A stretch of DNA of 64,000 nt from a virus, in IMG/VR virus record IMGVR_UViG_3300047444_000617, positions 1 through 64,000 of that record; one strand, given 5' to 3'. The translations under genes were made by a program, and so were the position numbers. Position 1 is the first letter of the stretch; the number at the start of each line of letters is the position of its first letter. Shown here piece by piece: positions 54,339 to 62,695 of the stretch. Under the pieces are notes generated by a model. The model saw nothing but the letters and a program-made list of their open reading frames with translations, had not been told where the DNA came from and did no database searches.

Positions 54339-54374
54339 AATCCCCCCGATTCCGAGTGGGGAATCGAGGGGATT
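54339..54374 (-). terminator. Hairpin terminator after the 54392 gene
   Basis: AATCCCCCCGATTCC (54339-54353) and GGAATCGAGGGGATT (54360-54374), one mismatch, T-rich after. Confidence 0.8.
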
Positions 54375-54391
54375 TCTAGTTGGTATTTCTC

Positions 54392-54778
54392 TTACATCTT
54401 GAGGGCGGCGCGGAGCCGGGCCTCCTCGGCCTGCCGCTGCATGGCGGCGCCCGCCATGATCATCTGCTGCTGGGTGCGCTGGGCGGTCTCCATGGCCTGG
54501 ATGTCCTTCTGCACCACGGAGGCCGCACCGTAGATGTCGTCGAAGGTGGCGCCTCGGTCCAGCACCAGGTCGAGGGCGATGGCGAGGTTGGCGTCCGCCA
54601 CGACGGCGCCGTCCTTGCCGACGACGACGAGGAACGCGGTGGTGACGCGGGTGCCCGTCTCCTCGGCGGTGGGCGGGTTGTCCTCGGCCATCTTGGCCAG
54701 GGCCTGCTTCTGCTCGTCGGTGAGGTCGGTATGAAGCGGGGTGCTGGTGGTCTGGCCGAGGATCGGGATGTCAGTCAT
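54392..54778 (-). CDS. Hypothetical helical protein
   Basis: 128 residues from ATG 54778. Long helices (VVQKDIQAMETAQRTQQQMI, MQRQAEEARLRAAL) suggest a coiled-coil assembly protein. Possibly virion-associated; unproven. Confidence 0.64.
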   Translation of the reverse strand: MTDIPILGQTTSTPLHTDLTDEQKQALAKMAEDNPPTAEETGTRVTTAFLVVVGKDGAVVADANLAIALDLVLDRGATFDDIYGAASVVQKDIQAMETAQRTQQQMIMAGAAMQRQAEEARLRAALKM

Positions 54779-54812
54779 GTGATGCTCCAGGTTGGGTTCG
54801 GGTGGTACCGGG

Positions 54813-55298
54813 TTACTTGTAGAGACCGGCCTTCGCGCGGGCGGCGGTCACGACCAGCGAGTGGACGGGGCAGAACTCGCACAGGTAGCGGTCCTGGGCG
54901 CTGCGGTACTTCGGCAGGCCTGCCGCCTTGCGCTCGGCGGCCGTGTCGGGGGTGAGCCGCTTGGAGCCGGTCTTGTAGTCCGAGCAGGCGGGGTTGCGGT
55001 TGTGCGACTTCCAGCAGGAGTGCGCGTCTTCCTGGAAGGTGTTCTTGGCGTTGTAGAACGCCGGGTCCAGGCCGGTGTGCCCCGTCTTCTCGCGTATCTG
55101 CGCGATGATCGACTTGCGGGTGCTCTCACTGTCCCAGTGCTTCTTCTCCACCCGCATCAGGGGGTGGGCGATGTGCTCGGGGTGCTTTTGCACCAGGGCT
55201 TCGAGGAGGAAGTCGTTCTCGGGCCTGCCCTCGTAGTCGGGCAGTTCCTCCAGCGACCCGCAGGTCTTGCAGAGGAGCAGTCGTACGTGCTCGGCCAT
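54813..55298 (-). CDS. Conserved Zn-ribbon phage protein
   Basis: 161 residues from ATG 55298. N-terminal CKTCGSLEELP and C-terminal YLCEFCPVHS may together form zinc sites; a central CWKSHNRNPACSDY adds Cys. I recall similar proteins from other actinophages; no function known. Confidence 0.7.
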   Translation of the reverse strand: MAEHVRLLLCKTCGSLEELPDYEGRPENDFLLEALVQKHPEHIAHPLMRVEKKHWDSESTRKSIIAQIREKTGHTGLDPAFYNAKNTFQEDAHSCWKSHNRNPACSDYKTGSKRLTPDTAAERKAAGLPKYRSAQDRYLCEFCPVHSLVVTAARAKAGLYK

Positions 55299-55337
55299 GG
55301 TGTCCTTCCGAATCAATGCCAGGTGGCGTACAACATA

Positions 55338-55376
55338 GCATCCCTGTTACCGCATTGGAAACGGTAACAGGGATGC
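55338..55376 (-). terminator. Hairpin terminator after the lysozyme gene
   Basis: Perfect 15-base stem GCATCCCTGTTACCG / CGGTAACAGGGATGC with a 9-base loop, downstream of the stop at 55396. Confidence 0.88.
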
Positions 55377-55395
55377 GTTTACTGAGGGATGAGGG

Positions 55396-56394
55396 TTACT
55401 TGCCGGTGGCCAGGTAGCGGCCGAGCAGGACGTAGGAGTCCCCGCCCGTCGCGCCCTGGATCGCGACCTGCTTGCCGTTGATGACGACCTGGCCCGCCTT
55501 GGCGTGCGTGTAGCCCAGGGCGGCGTTGGCCGGACCGCCGACCGCGACGACGACGTCACCGGCAGCCAGAGCCGCCTTGGCCACGTCCACACGGCCGGTC
55601 GAGACGGCACCCTTGGGCTGGAAGGCGTCGGTTGCCGCCGCTGCCGTCAGGGTGTCGACAGCCTCGCCGAAGATGACCATGGTGTACGCCTTCGTGGGAG
55701 CAGGGGTAGGTGCGGGAACGGGCTTGGGGGTCACGGGGATGACCACCGGCGGCTTGTTGATGACCGGGACCGGGACGGGCTTCGGCTTGGGAGCCGGAAT
55801 GGCCAGGGCGGCCCAGGTATGAAGGTCACCGTTGAACATGTCGTTGTCCAGGCCGCCGACGATGCCGTACTGGTGCAGCGTCCACACCTTCCACGGCCCG
55901 ATCCTGGGGTGGCCCGCCGGGTTGGCCGGGTCGGCGATCCACAGCGGGTAGGACGTCAGGACGGCCTTGTTGGCCGCCGAGCACGCGGCGTAGACGTTGG
56001 TCATCCAGTACTCGTTGACGTACAGGATGGGAGAGGCACCGGTCTTGGCCTTCACGTGCGCCAGCCACCGCAGTGCGTACTCCGCCCGCTGGGTCCACGA
56101 GCCCTGATCCCACTCCAGGTCCAGCACCAGCACATCGCCGATGACGGCCTTGGCCTTGGACAGGAAGTAGTCGGCTTCCTTGATCGGGTCGTTGGCGGGG
56201 TGCGCGAAGTGGTAGTGCCCGATCGCCTTCTTCGCCTTGCGCGCCGCAGCCACGAACGTGTCGTGGTCCGGGTCGTGGAAGGTCAGGCCCTCGGTCGCCT
56301 TGGCGACGACGAAGGCGTTGCTGCTGCTGGCCACCGCAGCGAGCACCGTCTTGGAAGCGTTGACGTTCGCGACGTCGACACCGTGGAGAGACAT
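55396..56394 (-). CDS. GH25 lysozyme (endolysin)
   Basis: 332 residues from ATG 56394. The GH25 muramidase domain (about 1-195) opens HGVDVANVN (catalytic Asp), with GHYHFAHP and DVLVLDLEWDQG (Asp and Glu pair), then WIADPANPAGHP. A Pro/Lys/Val linker (about 200-240) leads to a C-terminal region of about 90 residues that may bind cell wall. It cleaves peptidoglycan glycan strands for lysis. No signal peptide, so a holin or another export path is needed. Confidence 0.9.
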   Translation of the reverse strand: MSLHGVDVANVNASKTVLAAVASSSNAFVVAKATEGLTFHDPDHDTFVAAARKAKKAIGHYHFAHPANDPIKEADYFLSKAKAVIGDVLVLDLEWDQGSWTQRAEYALRWLAHVKAKTGASPILYVNEYWMTNVYAACSAANKAVLTSYPLWIADPANPAGHPRIGPWKVWTLHQYGIVGGLDNDMFNGDLHTWAALAIPAPKPKPVPVPVINKPPVVIPVTPKPVPAPTPAPTKAYTMVIFGEAVDTLTAAAATDAFQPKGAVSTGRVDVAKAALAAGDVVVAVGGPANAALGYTHAKAGQVVINGKQVAIQGATGGDSYVLLGRYLATGK

Positions 56395-56399
56395 CTGAT

Positions 56400-56648
56400 T
56401 CAGAATCCTGCCTGCGCTGGAGGGGTCGGGACGTAGTTGGGGGTGTGCACCGGCTTGCCGTCGGGGCGAACCTTGATCTCCTCCTCATGCCTCCCGTACC
56501 AGACGTCGTTGAGGTCGACGCGGGTCCGGGAGGTCAGGGAGTCGGTCACGCCGATACCACCGCGCTCGGCGATGATCTTCTTGTACTTGCCGTCGGTCAT
56601 TCCCTCCGACAATTCGGCGTTCATGCTCCGGGATGGGGCGTATGCCAT
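56400..56648 (-). CDS. Small hypothetical protein
   Basis: 82 residues from ATG 56648 (TAATG overlap). It has MTDGKYKKIIAERGGIG and a Pro-rich tail. It directly precedes the lysozyme gene; virion or lysis role possible. Confidence 0.62.
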   Translation of the reverse strand: MAYAPSRSMNAELSEGMTDGKYKKIIAERGGIGVTDSLTSRTRVDLNDVWYGRHEEEIKVRPDGKPVHTPNYVPTPPAQAGF

Positions 56649-56815
56649 TACTTCGCTCGCTTTCCGCTACCGTTCGACCCGACGCGCCGGTCGTTGAAGA
56701 TCGCCAGCGGCTTGGCCGACCCGGTGGAGCCGTGCCGGGCAACGTGGACGACGTTGTCGCCGAATCCGGGACCGCGCTTGTCGTCGGCGCGGCGTGCCTT
56801 CTTGTGCTTGGACAT
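56648..56815 (-). CDS. Small basic protein
   Basis: 55 residues from ATG 56815. Lys/Arg-rich ends (MSKHKKARRADDKRG, NGSGKRAK), likely disordered or nucleic-acid-binding. Overlaps both neighbours. Confidence 0.6.
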   Translation of the reverse strand: MSKHKKARRADDKRGPGFGDNVVHVARHGSTGSAKPLAIFNDRRVGSNGSGKRAK

Positions 56816-57108
56816 CAGAACCCCCCAATCGTCGGCCTTGAGGTTCCAGAATATCCTCCAAGGCTGCCTGTTCCGTTAGTCGGCCCAGGGTAGTAACGGT
56901 TTATGTTGAGCACGGCCTGAATACTCAGGGCCGTGGTCTTGTATCCGAACCTCGGAGGGAACAGAGGGCGGACAACCTGGGGTGGCGGGCTCTGGAGTGC
57001 AAGCACGTCACCTGGAACATCTGCAATGCCGAGCGCGTCCGTGAGAATCCGCTCAGGAAGAGAGGCCCACGGACGCGTGCGGTCGTACACGGAATCCGGC
57101 TGCTGCAT
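56815..57108 (-). CDS. Hypothetical protein
   Basis: 97 residues from ATG 57108. Pro/Tyr-rich with VVRPLFPPRFGYKTTALSIQ. Compact gene string suggests a virion-associated role; unassigned. Confidence 0.6.
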   Translation of the reverse strand: MQQPDSVYDRTRPWASLPERILTDALGIADVPGDVLALQSPPPQVVRPLFPPRFGYKTTALSIQAVLNINRYYPGPTNGTGSLGGYSGTSRPTIGGF

Positions 57109-57110
57109 GA

Positions 57111-58364
57111 TCAGAACAACCTCTGCTGGCCCGGGTGGACCTCGGTATGAAGCCCGTTGCCCTTTCCGTAGGAGTTCAGGGAGGAGTCGTGGTTGTCTCC
57201 CCGTCGGCGCTTTTCCTCGCTCCACTGCGCGGACTGCATGTTGGTCAGCGAATTGAGGCCGCGCTCCGTCATCACCTTGCGGGCGACGTGGTCGTGGAAG
57301 GCGTGGATTCCCTTGATGCCCATGTAGGCCTCCTGGGACTCGCTACCCTTCTTGCTCTCCAGGTGCGGGGCGAAAGCGCCACCGCCGGAGTGCGTGTCGG
57401 ATACCCAGAACTGCGACGAGCCGTGGGGGTCGACCCACGAGTTGTGATAGGCGGAGACCTTCTCACCGGCTGTCGGCTTCCACGCGTCGGACAACTTCTC
57501 GCCGCCCAGGACCTTGTGCGTGACGTCGATGGCCAGCGCGTGGTTTCGCGGGTAGCCGTTGGCCGGGTACGCGCGGGTGTCCCCTTCCTTCTTCTCCAGT
57601 TTCGTGAACTGCTTGCCGCTGCGGGCGGTGACGGTCTTCTCGACCTTGTCCTCGCGCGGGACGTAGTAGTCGGGGTGGTAGTGGTACTCCTCGCCGGTGC
57701 GGCCCGACTTCGCCCACTGAATCGCGTGGGTGGCTGCCTCGTCGTTGGGGTAGACCGCCCTGCCCGTCTCCTTGTCCGGCCGCACGAACACGTTCTGCGG
57801 GGACGTGATGGCGTTGGCGGCGGCCTGCACACCGAACGGGACGCCGTTGTTCTTCGCCGACGTCTTCAGCCGCGCACGCGGGCTCAGGGAGCCGTTGCGG
57901 GTGTGGTCCTCGGCCGGGCTGTAGAAGGAGTCGTGGTGCCCGCCCTCGTGGTCGTACGCGCGGTCGACCTGGGCACCCAGAGCGCGGTGAGCCGACTCGG
58001 GGGTGACGCCGAACTTCGCGGCCGAGCGCAGCACGCGGGCCTGCTCGTGCGGCGCGAAGTCCTCCCACCGGCGATTGACCGGCATCATGTCGCGCGTGGG
58101 GTTCATGGTGTGCTGGCCGTGCCACACGTCCGACCCCTCCGGCCCGGCCAGTTCCATCTGGCCGTGCAGGTTGGGAGCCTTGTCGGTGTTGCCCATGAGC
58201 CGGTACGACTGCCGTGGGCTGGCGGCGGCCCCCGGCTTGTCCTGGATGGTCTGGAAGCGCTCGGGGTGCGCGCCCTCGAAGGACACGCGCTTGACGGTGG
58301 CGTCCTTGACCGTCTTGTTGTAGACGCGGGTCTCGGCCGCCTTCTCCGCTGGGGTCTTGGCCAT
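57111..58364 (-). CDS. Large hypothetical protein with His/Asp-rich motifs
   Basis: 417 residues from ATG 58364. Contains DRAYDHEGGHHDSFYSPAED, EEYHYHPDYYVPRED and NHALAIDVTHKVLGG, clusters of His that may bind metal, and a C-terminal HAFHDHVARKVMTERGLNSL. Charged and hydrophilic, possibly an internal virion protein. Family unknown. Confidence 0.65.
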   Translation of the reverse strand: MAKTPAEKAAETRVYNKTVKDATVKRVSFEGAHPERFQTIQDKPGAAASPRQSYRLMGNTDKAPNLHGQMELAGPEGSDVWHGQHTMNPTRDMMPVNRRWEDFAPHEQARVLRSAAKFGVTPESAHRALGAQVDRAYDHEGGHHDSFYSPAEDHTRNGSLSPRARLKTSAKNNGVPFGVQAAANAITSPQNVFVRPDKETGRAVYPNDEAATHAIQWAKSGRTGEEYHYHPDYYVPREDKVEKTVTARSGKQFTKLEKKEGDTRAYPANGYPRNHALAIDVTHKVLGGEKLSDAWKPTAGEKVSAYHNSWVDPHGSSQFWVSDTHSGGGAFAPHLESKKGSESQEAYMGIKGIHAFHDHVARKVMTERGLNSLTNMQSAQWSEEKRRRGDNHDSSLNSYGKGNGLHTEVHPGQQRLF

Positions 58365-58474
58365 CAGCCGCCCACTCCCTGAGTCTTCTTGGCAGCCTGC
58401 ATGGACTGCACGGGGTTCTTCGGTGAGGCCTTCTTGATGGCGTCGAGCTGGCCCCGGAACTCCTGGGTGCGCAC
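58364..58474 (-). CDS. Micro-protein
   Basis: 36 residues from GTG 58474 (GGAG upstream; GTG 58486 would add 4). It has RTQEFRGQLDAIKKASPKNP and a TGATG overlap with the next gene. Likely coupled to the 57111 gene. Confidence 0.5.
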   Translation of the reverse strand: MRTQEFRGQLDAIKKASPKNPVQSMQAAKKTQGVGG

Positions 58475-58476
58475 GG

Positions 58477-59025
58477 CTATCTCCACTGGTCCGGTGAGTT
58501 GCGAGGGGAGGCGGAAGGAAGCAGCTTCTTCAGCCGCTCGGAGCGCACCGGGTCGATGTCCGCCATGACCTCGGCCACGCCGTACTTCTCCTGCAAGGCG
58601 CCCATCTCCGCCGGGGACAGGGCTGCGTTCTTGCCCATATGCGCCAGGCGCTCGGTGACGTCACCCTTCTGCGTCCACTTCAGGCCCCGGGCCTGGTAGA
58701 CCAGCCCGGCCTGTGGGTTGACCCCGCCGACGTCCGGCCACTCGTAGTCCGAGTTGTCGATCTTGTCGCCCTTGTGGACGCCCCTTTGGTAACTCCGCTC
58801 GGTCAGGCGCTTTTGCACGCCCTGCAGGACTCGGTCCTGCCTGCGGTCGTTGATCGTTCCGAGGTAGCCGTCGGGGTACTCCGCCGAGGGGACGCGTGCC
58901 CCCATGCCAGCGCGCCGGGCGTCCAGTGAGTCGCGGAAGTTCAGGGCGTCGGTTCCCGCCCCGCCGTTCGCGCGCACTATGGAGCCCGGCTGTCCATCGG
59001 CCAAGTACTGCCAGTTGCTGGACAC
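58477..59025 (-). CDS. Hypothetical protein
   Basis: 182 residues from GTG 59025. Hydrophilic, with Arg/Asp-rich segments (INDRRQDRVLQGVQKRLTER) and a C-terminal helical region. Probably in the same virion-associated string. Confidence 0.62.
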   Translation of the reverse strand: MSSNWQYLADGQPGSIVRANGGAGTDALNFRDSLDARRAGMGARVPSAEYPDGYLGTINDRRQDRVLQGVQKRLTERSYQRGVHKGDKIDNSDYEWPDVGGVNPQAGLVYQARGLKWTQKGDVTERLAHMGKNAALSPAEMGALQEKYGVAEVMADIDPVRSERLKKLLPSASPRNSPDQWR

Positions 59026-59043
59026 TGCTGCCTACTTACTGGG

Positions 59044-59382
59044 TTACGCGCCCTGGCCGTACTGGCGCTTGAGCCAGAAGTCCCGGTTGCCGACGGCGGA
59101 GGGGACGGTCACGGTGTTGCGCTGGACGTCGTTCGCGCAGGCCGCGTTCGCCTCGTACAGGACGGCGGTCGGGTGCAGGGAGGCGCCGTTGCGCTCCAGG
59201 ATGTTCGGGCGGTGGGCGGCCGTGGCCGACTCCAGGAAGCCGCCCTTGGCCTGGTTCTTCTTCGGCACCGACCGGCCCTTGATCGGCTTGGCCACGTTGC
59301 CGACGTTGGACGCCGAGGTGCCCATGGTCGGACGCAGCGACGGGTTGTCCGTCGTCACGTTGCTGTTCTTGTTCTTCGCCAC
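59044..59382 (-). CDS. Hypothetical protein
   Basis: 112 residues from GTG 59382 (AGGAGCC upstream). Basic, with SNVGNVAKPIKGRSVPKKNQ and ATAAHRPNILERNGASLHPT. Function unknown. Confidence 0.6.
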   Translation of the reverse strand: MAKNKNSNVTTDNPSLRPTMGTSASNVGNVAKPIKGRSVPKKNQAKGGFLESATAAHRPNILERNGASLHPTAVLYEANAACANDVQRNTVTVPSAVGNRDFWLKRQYGQGA

Positions 59383-59392
59383 TGCAGGCTCC

Positions 59393-59659
59393 TTAGCCGC
59401 CGATGGTTCGGTACGGGTTCTTGTCGATCCACAGCCGCTGGTCGTAGGTGTTCGACGAGGAGCCGTTCTGCGAAGGGGCGGAGCCGCCACCGATGCGCTT
59501 GCGTTCGTAGTCGTCGCTCGACAGACCGTTGCTGGATCCGCGCACCTGCGTCTCATCGAAAACCGAGGTCGGCGTGAAGTGGGTCTGCGCCGTCGGGTAC
59601 TTCGTTTCCATTGCTCCGGAAGAAAAGGACCCATTTCGTCCGCTCGACACGCCGTTCAT
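59393..59659 (-). CDS. Small Ser/Gly-rich protein
   Basis: 88 residues from ATG 59659 (GGAGGG upstream). Low complexity, ending QRLWIDKNPYRTIGG. Possibly virion-associated. A hairpin (GATCATTCCAA...TTGGAACTGATC) lies in the gap upstream. Confidence 0.58.
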   Translation of the reverse strand: MNGVSSGRNGSFSSGAMETKYPTAQTHFTPTSVFDETQVRGSSNGLSSDDYERKRIGGGSAPSQNGSSSNTYDQRLWIDKNPYRTIGG

Positions 59660-59717
59660 TTTCCCTCCACAGGATCATTCCAAGTGTAAAGACGGGAGCG
59701 CAGCGGATTGGAACTGA

Positions 59718-60017
59718 TCAGTGGACGAGGATCCGCAGAAGCAGGGCGCTGATTTCCCCCGCGTCCGGTGTGGTCACCGTGGTGAAACCGGGTCGGCAGT
59801 CGAGGACGATTCCCCTCGGAGCCACGAAACTGTTCGCGATGGCGATAGCCTTCATGGCCTGGTTTACCGCGCCTGCACCGATGGCCCGCAGGGTCACCCG
59901 CTTACCGTCGTAGACGGCGTGCGAGATGGCGCTGGCCAGGCTGGCGGCGGACGACGAACTCTTCACCCGGAGGATAGCCTCGTTACTGGCTACCTCGTCG
60001 TCGAACTGAACTCCCAT
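59718..60017 (-). CDS. SpoVS-like (Alba-fold) protein
   Basis: 99 residues from ATG 60017. It matches the SpoVS family: LRVKSSSSAASLASAISHAV, VTLRAIGAGAVNQAMKAIAI and NSFVAPRGIVLDCRPGFTT. SpoVS-type proteins have an Alba fold, bind nucleic acid, and influence sporulation in Bacillus; Streptomyces also sporulates. Its Shine-Dalgarno lies in the arm of a long hairpin, suggesting structural control of translation. Confidence 0.83.
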   Translation of the reverse strand: MGVQFDDEVASNEAILRVKSSSSAASLASAISHAVYDGKRVTLRAIGAGAVNQAMKAIAIANSFVAPRGIVLDCRPGFTTVTTPDAGEISALLLRILVH

Positions 60018-60023
60018 TGGTGT

Positions 60024-60073
60024 CTCCTGTTGCTCCGATTTGCGTCACAAATCGAGAATACGGAGCAGCAGGA
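60024..60073 (-). promoter_or_regulatory. Hairpin masking the ribosome site of the SpoVS-like gene
   Basis: TCCTGTTGCTCCG (60025-60037) pairs with CGGAGCAGCAGGA (60061-60073), one mismatch, with an inner GATTTG/CAAATC stem. In the transcript the 3' arm includes most of the AGGAGA ribosome site. Confidence 0.6.
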
Positions 60074-60090
60074 TTCTTGTGTTAATGACA

Positions 60091-60126
60091 GCAGGCCCCG
60101 GGGCTCTATCCCCACCCGGGGCCTGC
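60091..60126 (-). terminator. Hairpin terminator after the nuclease gene
   Basis: Perfect 12-base stem GCAGGCCCCGGG / CCCGGGGCCTGC, 12-base loop, downstream of the stop at 60141. Confidence 0.85.
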
Positions 60127-60140
60127 TGCGTATTTAGTTG

Positions 60141-60488
60141 TTACTCTTCAGGAGCCTTGGGGTATACGAGGTCGAGGAACGTGCCGACCTTCATGGTCGC
60201 GTACTGCTCGCGGGGGTCTGTGACCCCGCGCTTCTTGTGGAAGACCACCCCGTGAGGCACGCCCGCGTTCTCGGCCTCGACGGTGGCCTCCTTCAACCAG
60301 CCGGACAGGCTCATGGCCTTCTCGTTCTTCGCCTCGATGACGAAGCGGCCCTCGCCGGGGACGTAGAAGTCGCCCTTGTCGGCCGCGCCGTTCAGCACCC
60401 GGCGCTCGGCCAGGGGCTGCTTGGCCTTGATGGCCGGGAGCAGGCTGGTCTCGAACGAGGTGCCCTTCTGCTTGGACTTGTTCGTCAC
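60141..60488 (-). CDS. PD-(D/E)XK nuclease, Holliday-junction resolvase-like
   Basis: 115 residues from ATG 60488. The active-site set is visible: KGTSFETSLL (Glu13), NGAADKGDFYV (Asp40) and RFVIEAKNE (Glu52, Lys54). Size and order match small Hjc-type or VRR-like nucleases that resolve recombination or replication intermediates. Overlaps the upstream gene. Confidence 0.75.
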   Translation of the reverse strand: MTNKSKQKGTSFETSLLPAIKAKQPLAERRVLNGAADKGDFYVPGEGRFVIEAKNEKAMSLSGWLKEATVEAENAGVPHGVVFHKKRGVTDPREQYATMKVGTFLDLVYPKAPEE

Positions 60489-60823
60489 CGGTCGTACTCC
60501 CGATCACCGTAGAGAGGCATGCGGACACCCTCGGGGATGAGTCCGTGCTCGGGCTTGTCCACCAGAACCCCTCGCACCGACCAGTAGCAGTTGTCCATCG
60601 GGGCGAAGGTCCGGCTGTGGAAATCGCGCAGCACCACGGTGTCGACGTGGTGGTAGTGGATGGTCGGCGGGATGAGCCAGTCCGTGGTGTCATTCCCGTG
60701 CCGGTCCAGCATCTCGTTCAGCGCCGCGATCTTCTCCTCGGGAGCGGGGTGGCCCTTGTGGACCCAACCCACTGCGTACCCCTTGGTGGATCCGCCGTTG
60801 GCGATGCCCTTGTACGCGGTCAT
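60485..60823 (-). CDS. Hypothetical protein
   Basis: 112 residues from ATG 60823 (GTG 60835 would add 4). Contains HKGHPAPEEKIAALNEMLDR and VRGVLVDKPEHGLI. Function unknown; lies between nuclease and nucleotide kinase genes. Confidence 0.62.
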   Translation of the reverse strand: MTAYKGIANGGSTKGYAVGWVHKGHPAPEEKIAALNEMLDRHGNDTTDWLIPPTIHYHHVDTVVLRDFHSRTFAPMDNCYWSVRGVLVDKPEHGLIPEGVRMPLYGDREYDR

Positions 60824-60838
60824 GTATCCGTCCACCGC

Positions 60839-61441
60839 TCAGGCCTGGGCCAGGATCTCGTGCACCTTGGTATGAAGGTCCTGGAGGTCCCCGTCGTTGA
60901 CCAGGTGGGAGTCGAACCACTTGTCGGGCAGTTCCTTCTCCGACTTGTGGTCGTTGACGGCGCCGTAGCCGGGCCGGGTGATCTTGATTAGCAAGCCCAA
61001 GCGAGAGTCGATGGCCTGGTGCTCGTTCTCGAACCGCAGGTCGGTGAAGACGTAGCGCTTGCTCTTGTCCAGGCCCTTAAATGCGGCCTCGACCCACACG
61101 TCCTGGCTGATCATCTCCCGGCCGACCTCGGTGCCCAGCACCTGCAGCATGCGGCGGATCTCGTCGTAGGTGCGCTTGGCGTCCTCCCAGCCGATCTCGT
61201 CCACGATCTCCTGCAGCCGGAAGTCCCGGCCGTAGGAGTCGGACAGGATGACGGGGTTGAGGACGTACAGGGCCTCGCGGAGGGTATCGGCGAAGGCGAC
61301 TCGCTCGTACCCGTACTCGGTCAGGATCCGGGCGACGGCGTCCTTGCCGGTTCCGGGGTATCCGTGGAGGCCGATGAAGCCGGGCAGCCACTCCAGGATG
61401 ACCTGGGGAAGCCTGTCGGTGGGGGAAAGCGTGGTGCTCAC
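60839..61441 (-). CDS. Deoxynucleoside monophosphate kinase
   Basis: 200 residues from GTG 61441 (GTGA overlap). P-loop LHGYPGTGKDAVARIL (27-34) and a layout like phage dNMP kinases (FADTLREALYVLNPVI, RRMLQVLGTEVGREM, YVFTDLRFENE). It should phosphorylate dNMPs for phage DNA synthesis, together with ThyX nearby. Confidence 0.82.
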   Translation of the reverse strand: MSTTLSPTDRLPQVILEWLPGFIGLHGYPGTGKDAVARILTEYGYERVAFADTLREALYVLNPVILSDSYGRDFRLQEIVDEIGWEDAKRTYDEIRRMLQVLGTEVGREMISQDVWVEAAFKGLDKSKRYVFTDLRFENEHQAIDSRLGLLIKITRPGYGAVNDHKSEKELPDKWFDSHLVNDGDLQDLHTKVHEILAQA

Positions 61442-61818
61442 TTGGTCTGGTCCTCTACTTCGATGGTGGTTGCGAGGGTGTTGTCCCTGATGTACTCGAC
61501 CATCAAGGGGATGGTCCACAGAGCCCGCCGGGCGGCGACGACCTGCTCGTTGCGCCGCTTCTCCATGCGCTGCAGGGTTTCGAACTGGCCCTTCCAGCGG
61601 CCGGTCATCCAGTCCGTCTGGGCGATCAGCGGGGTGACCTTGTCGATGAGGTTCCGGGCCTGGTCCTCCGTACTCCACCGCCGCTTCCGCTCGGCGATGA
61701 GTTCGTCGGTGGTGCGGTCGAGTTCGGCGCGCACGGCGATCAGCGCGTGGGCGGTGTACAGGAGGAGCCCGACGAATACGGCGGCGATCACCAGCGCGGT
61801 GATGGTTCCGGCGCTCAT
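61438..61818 (-). CDS. Membrane-anchored coiled-coil protein
   Basis: 126 residues from ATG 61818. One N-terminal membrane segment (ITALVIAAVFVGLLLYTAHA) then a charged helical region (ELDRTTDELIAERKRRWSTE). Might be a spanin-like or regulatory membrane protein. Confidence 0.62.
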   Translation of the reverse strand: MSAGTITALVIAAVFVGLLLYTAHALIAVRAELDRTTDELIAERKRRWSTEDQARNLIDKVTPLIAQTDWMTGRWKGQFETLQRMEKRRNEQVVAARRALWTIPLMVEYIRDNTLATTIEVEDQTK

Positions 61819-61994
61819 CGGTGCATCAGGCACCGCGCGGGCACATCCTTGACGGGCTGCCAGGACCACCAGGAGCAGGGGGCGGAGGTGCGTATCCACA
61901 CGCCCCCCACGAGGAGCGCACCGAGCGCGAGGCCCACCAGCGCACACGTTACGTAGAAGGGCAGTTCTCGGCGGAGTCTGCGGAAGCGGTTCAC
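61815..61994 (-). CDS. Small membrane protein
   Basis: 59 residues from GTG 61994 (GTGA overlap with ThyX). One membrane segment (VTCALVGLALGALLVGGVWI), then SAPCSWWSWQPV with Trp and two Cys outside. Function unknown. Confidence 0.62.
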   Translation of the reverse strand: MNRFRRLRRELPFYVTCALVGLALGALLVGGVWIRTSAPCSWWSWQPVKDVPARCLMHR

Positions 61995-62695
61995 GGGGCG
62001 ACCCTTCCCCAGCCCACGAAGGCCTGGTATGTCAGCGGGAAGTACTCGGCGAAGGCGGCTTCCATCTCCAGCGCCACCTTCTCGATCTCGTACTGCGGGA
62101 AAGAGGCGAAATGGGCGCCGGGGTTCTTGGTGCGCAGGGACAGGAAGTGCATCAGCGAGCGCGGGTTGCAGGTGGCGTAGAACGCGGTGTAGGTGCCGAC
62201 CGGCAGTACGTTGCGTGCGACCTCCTTGGCCACGCCCGCCTTCAGCATGCGTTGGTAGGAGGACCACGCGGCGCGGTAGACGCTCTCGTGCTCCCAGCGC
62301 GTGATGCCGAAGTGCTCGTGGGTGCCGGGGACGAACGTGTACTGGCCTGGCTTGCCCTCCTGCACCAGCGGGCGGTCGTGCGTCGGGACGTAGAAGTGAG
62401 GCTCCAGTTCCCGGTACCTGCCGGAGGTCTCGTTGTAAGACCACCCGGCCCTGTGCCTCATGAACTCCCGAGCCACGAAGATCGGGGCCTCGATGAGGAA
62501 CGACAGCGAGCCGTGCTCGAAGGGGCTGCCGTGCCGGTTCTCCATGAGGTAGTTGATCAGGCCCCCGGCCTCCCCCGACTCCGCCGCAGCGGAGCCGAGG
62601 GTGGACACGCGAGCCGCCTGGCAGATCTTCGCGTCGGACCCGGCCAGGTTGTCCAGGTCGAGCGTCGCGGAGAGGTCTGAGCGGAGGGTGGTCAC
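61991..62695 (-). CDS. thyX: Flavin-dependent thymidylate synthase
   Basis: 234 residues from GTG 62695 (GTGA overlap). The ThyX signature is present, RHRAGWSYNETSGRY near 80-94, with HGSPFEHGSLSFLIEAPIFV before it and CNPRSLMHFLSLR after. It makes dTMP from dUMP using FAD and methylene-tetrahydrofolate. Supplies phage DNA precursors with the nearby kinase. Confidence 0.95.
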   Translation of the reverse strand: MTTLRSDLSATLDLDNLAGSDAKICQAARVSTLGSAAAESGEAGGLINYLMENRHGSPFEHGSLSFLIEAPIFVAREFMRHRAGWSYNETSGRYRELEPHFYVPTHDRPLVQEGKPGQYTFVPGTHEHFGITRWEHESVYRAAWSSYQRMLKAGVAKEVARNVLPVGTYTAFYATCNPRSLMHFLSLRTKNPGAHFASFPQYEIEKVALEMEAAFAEYFPLTYQAFVGWGRVAP

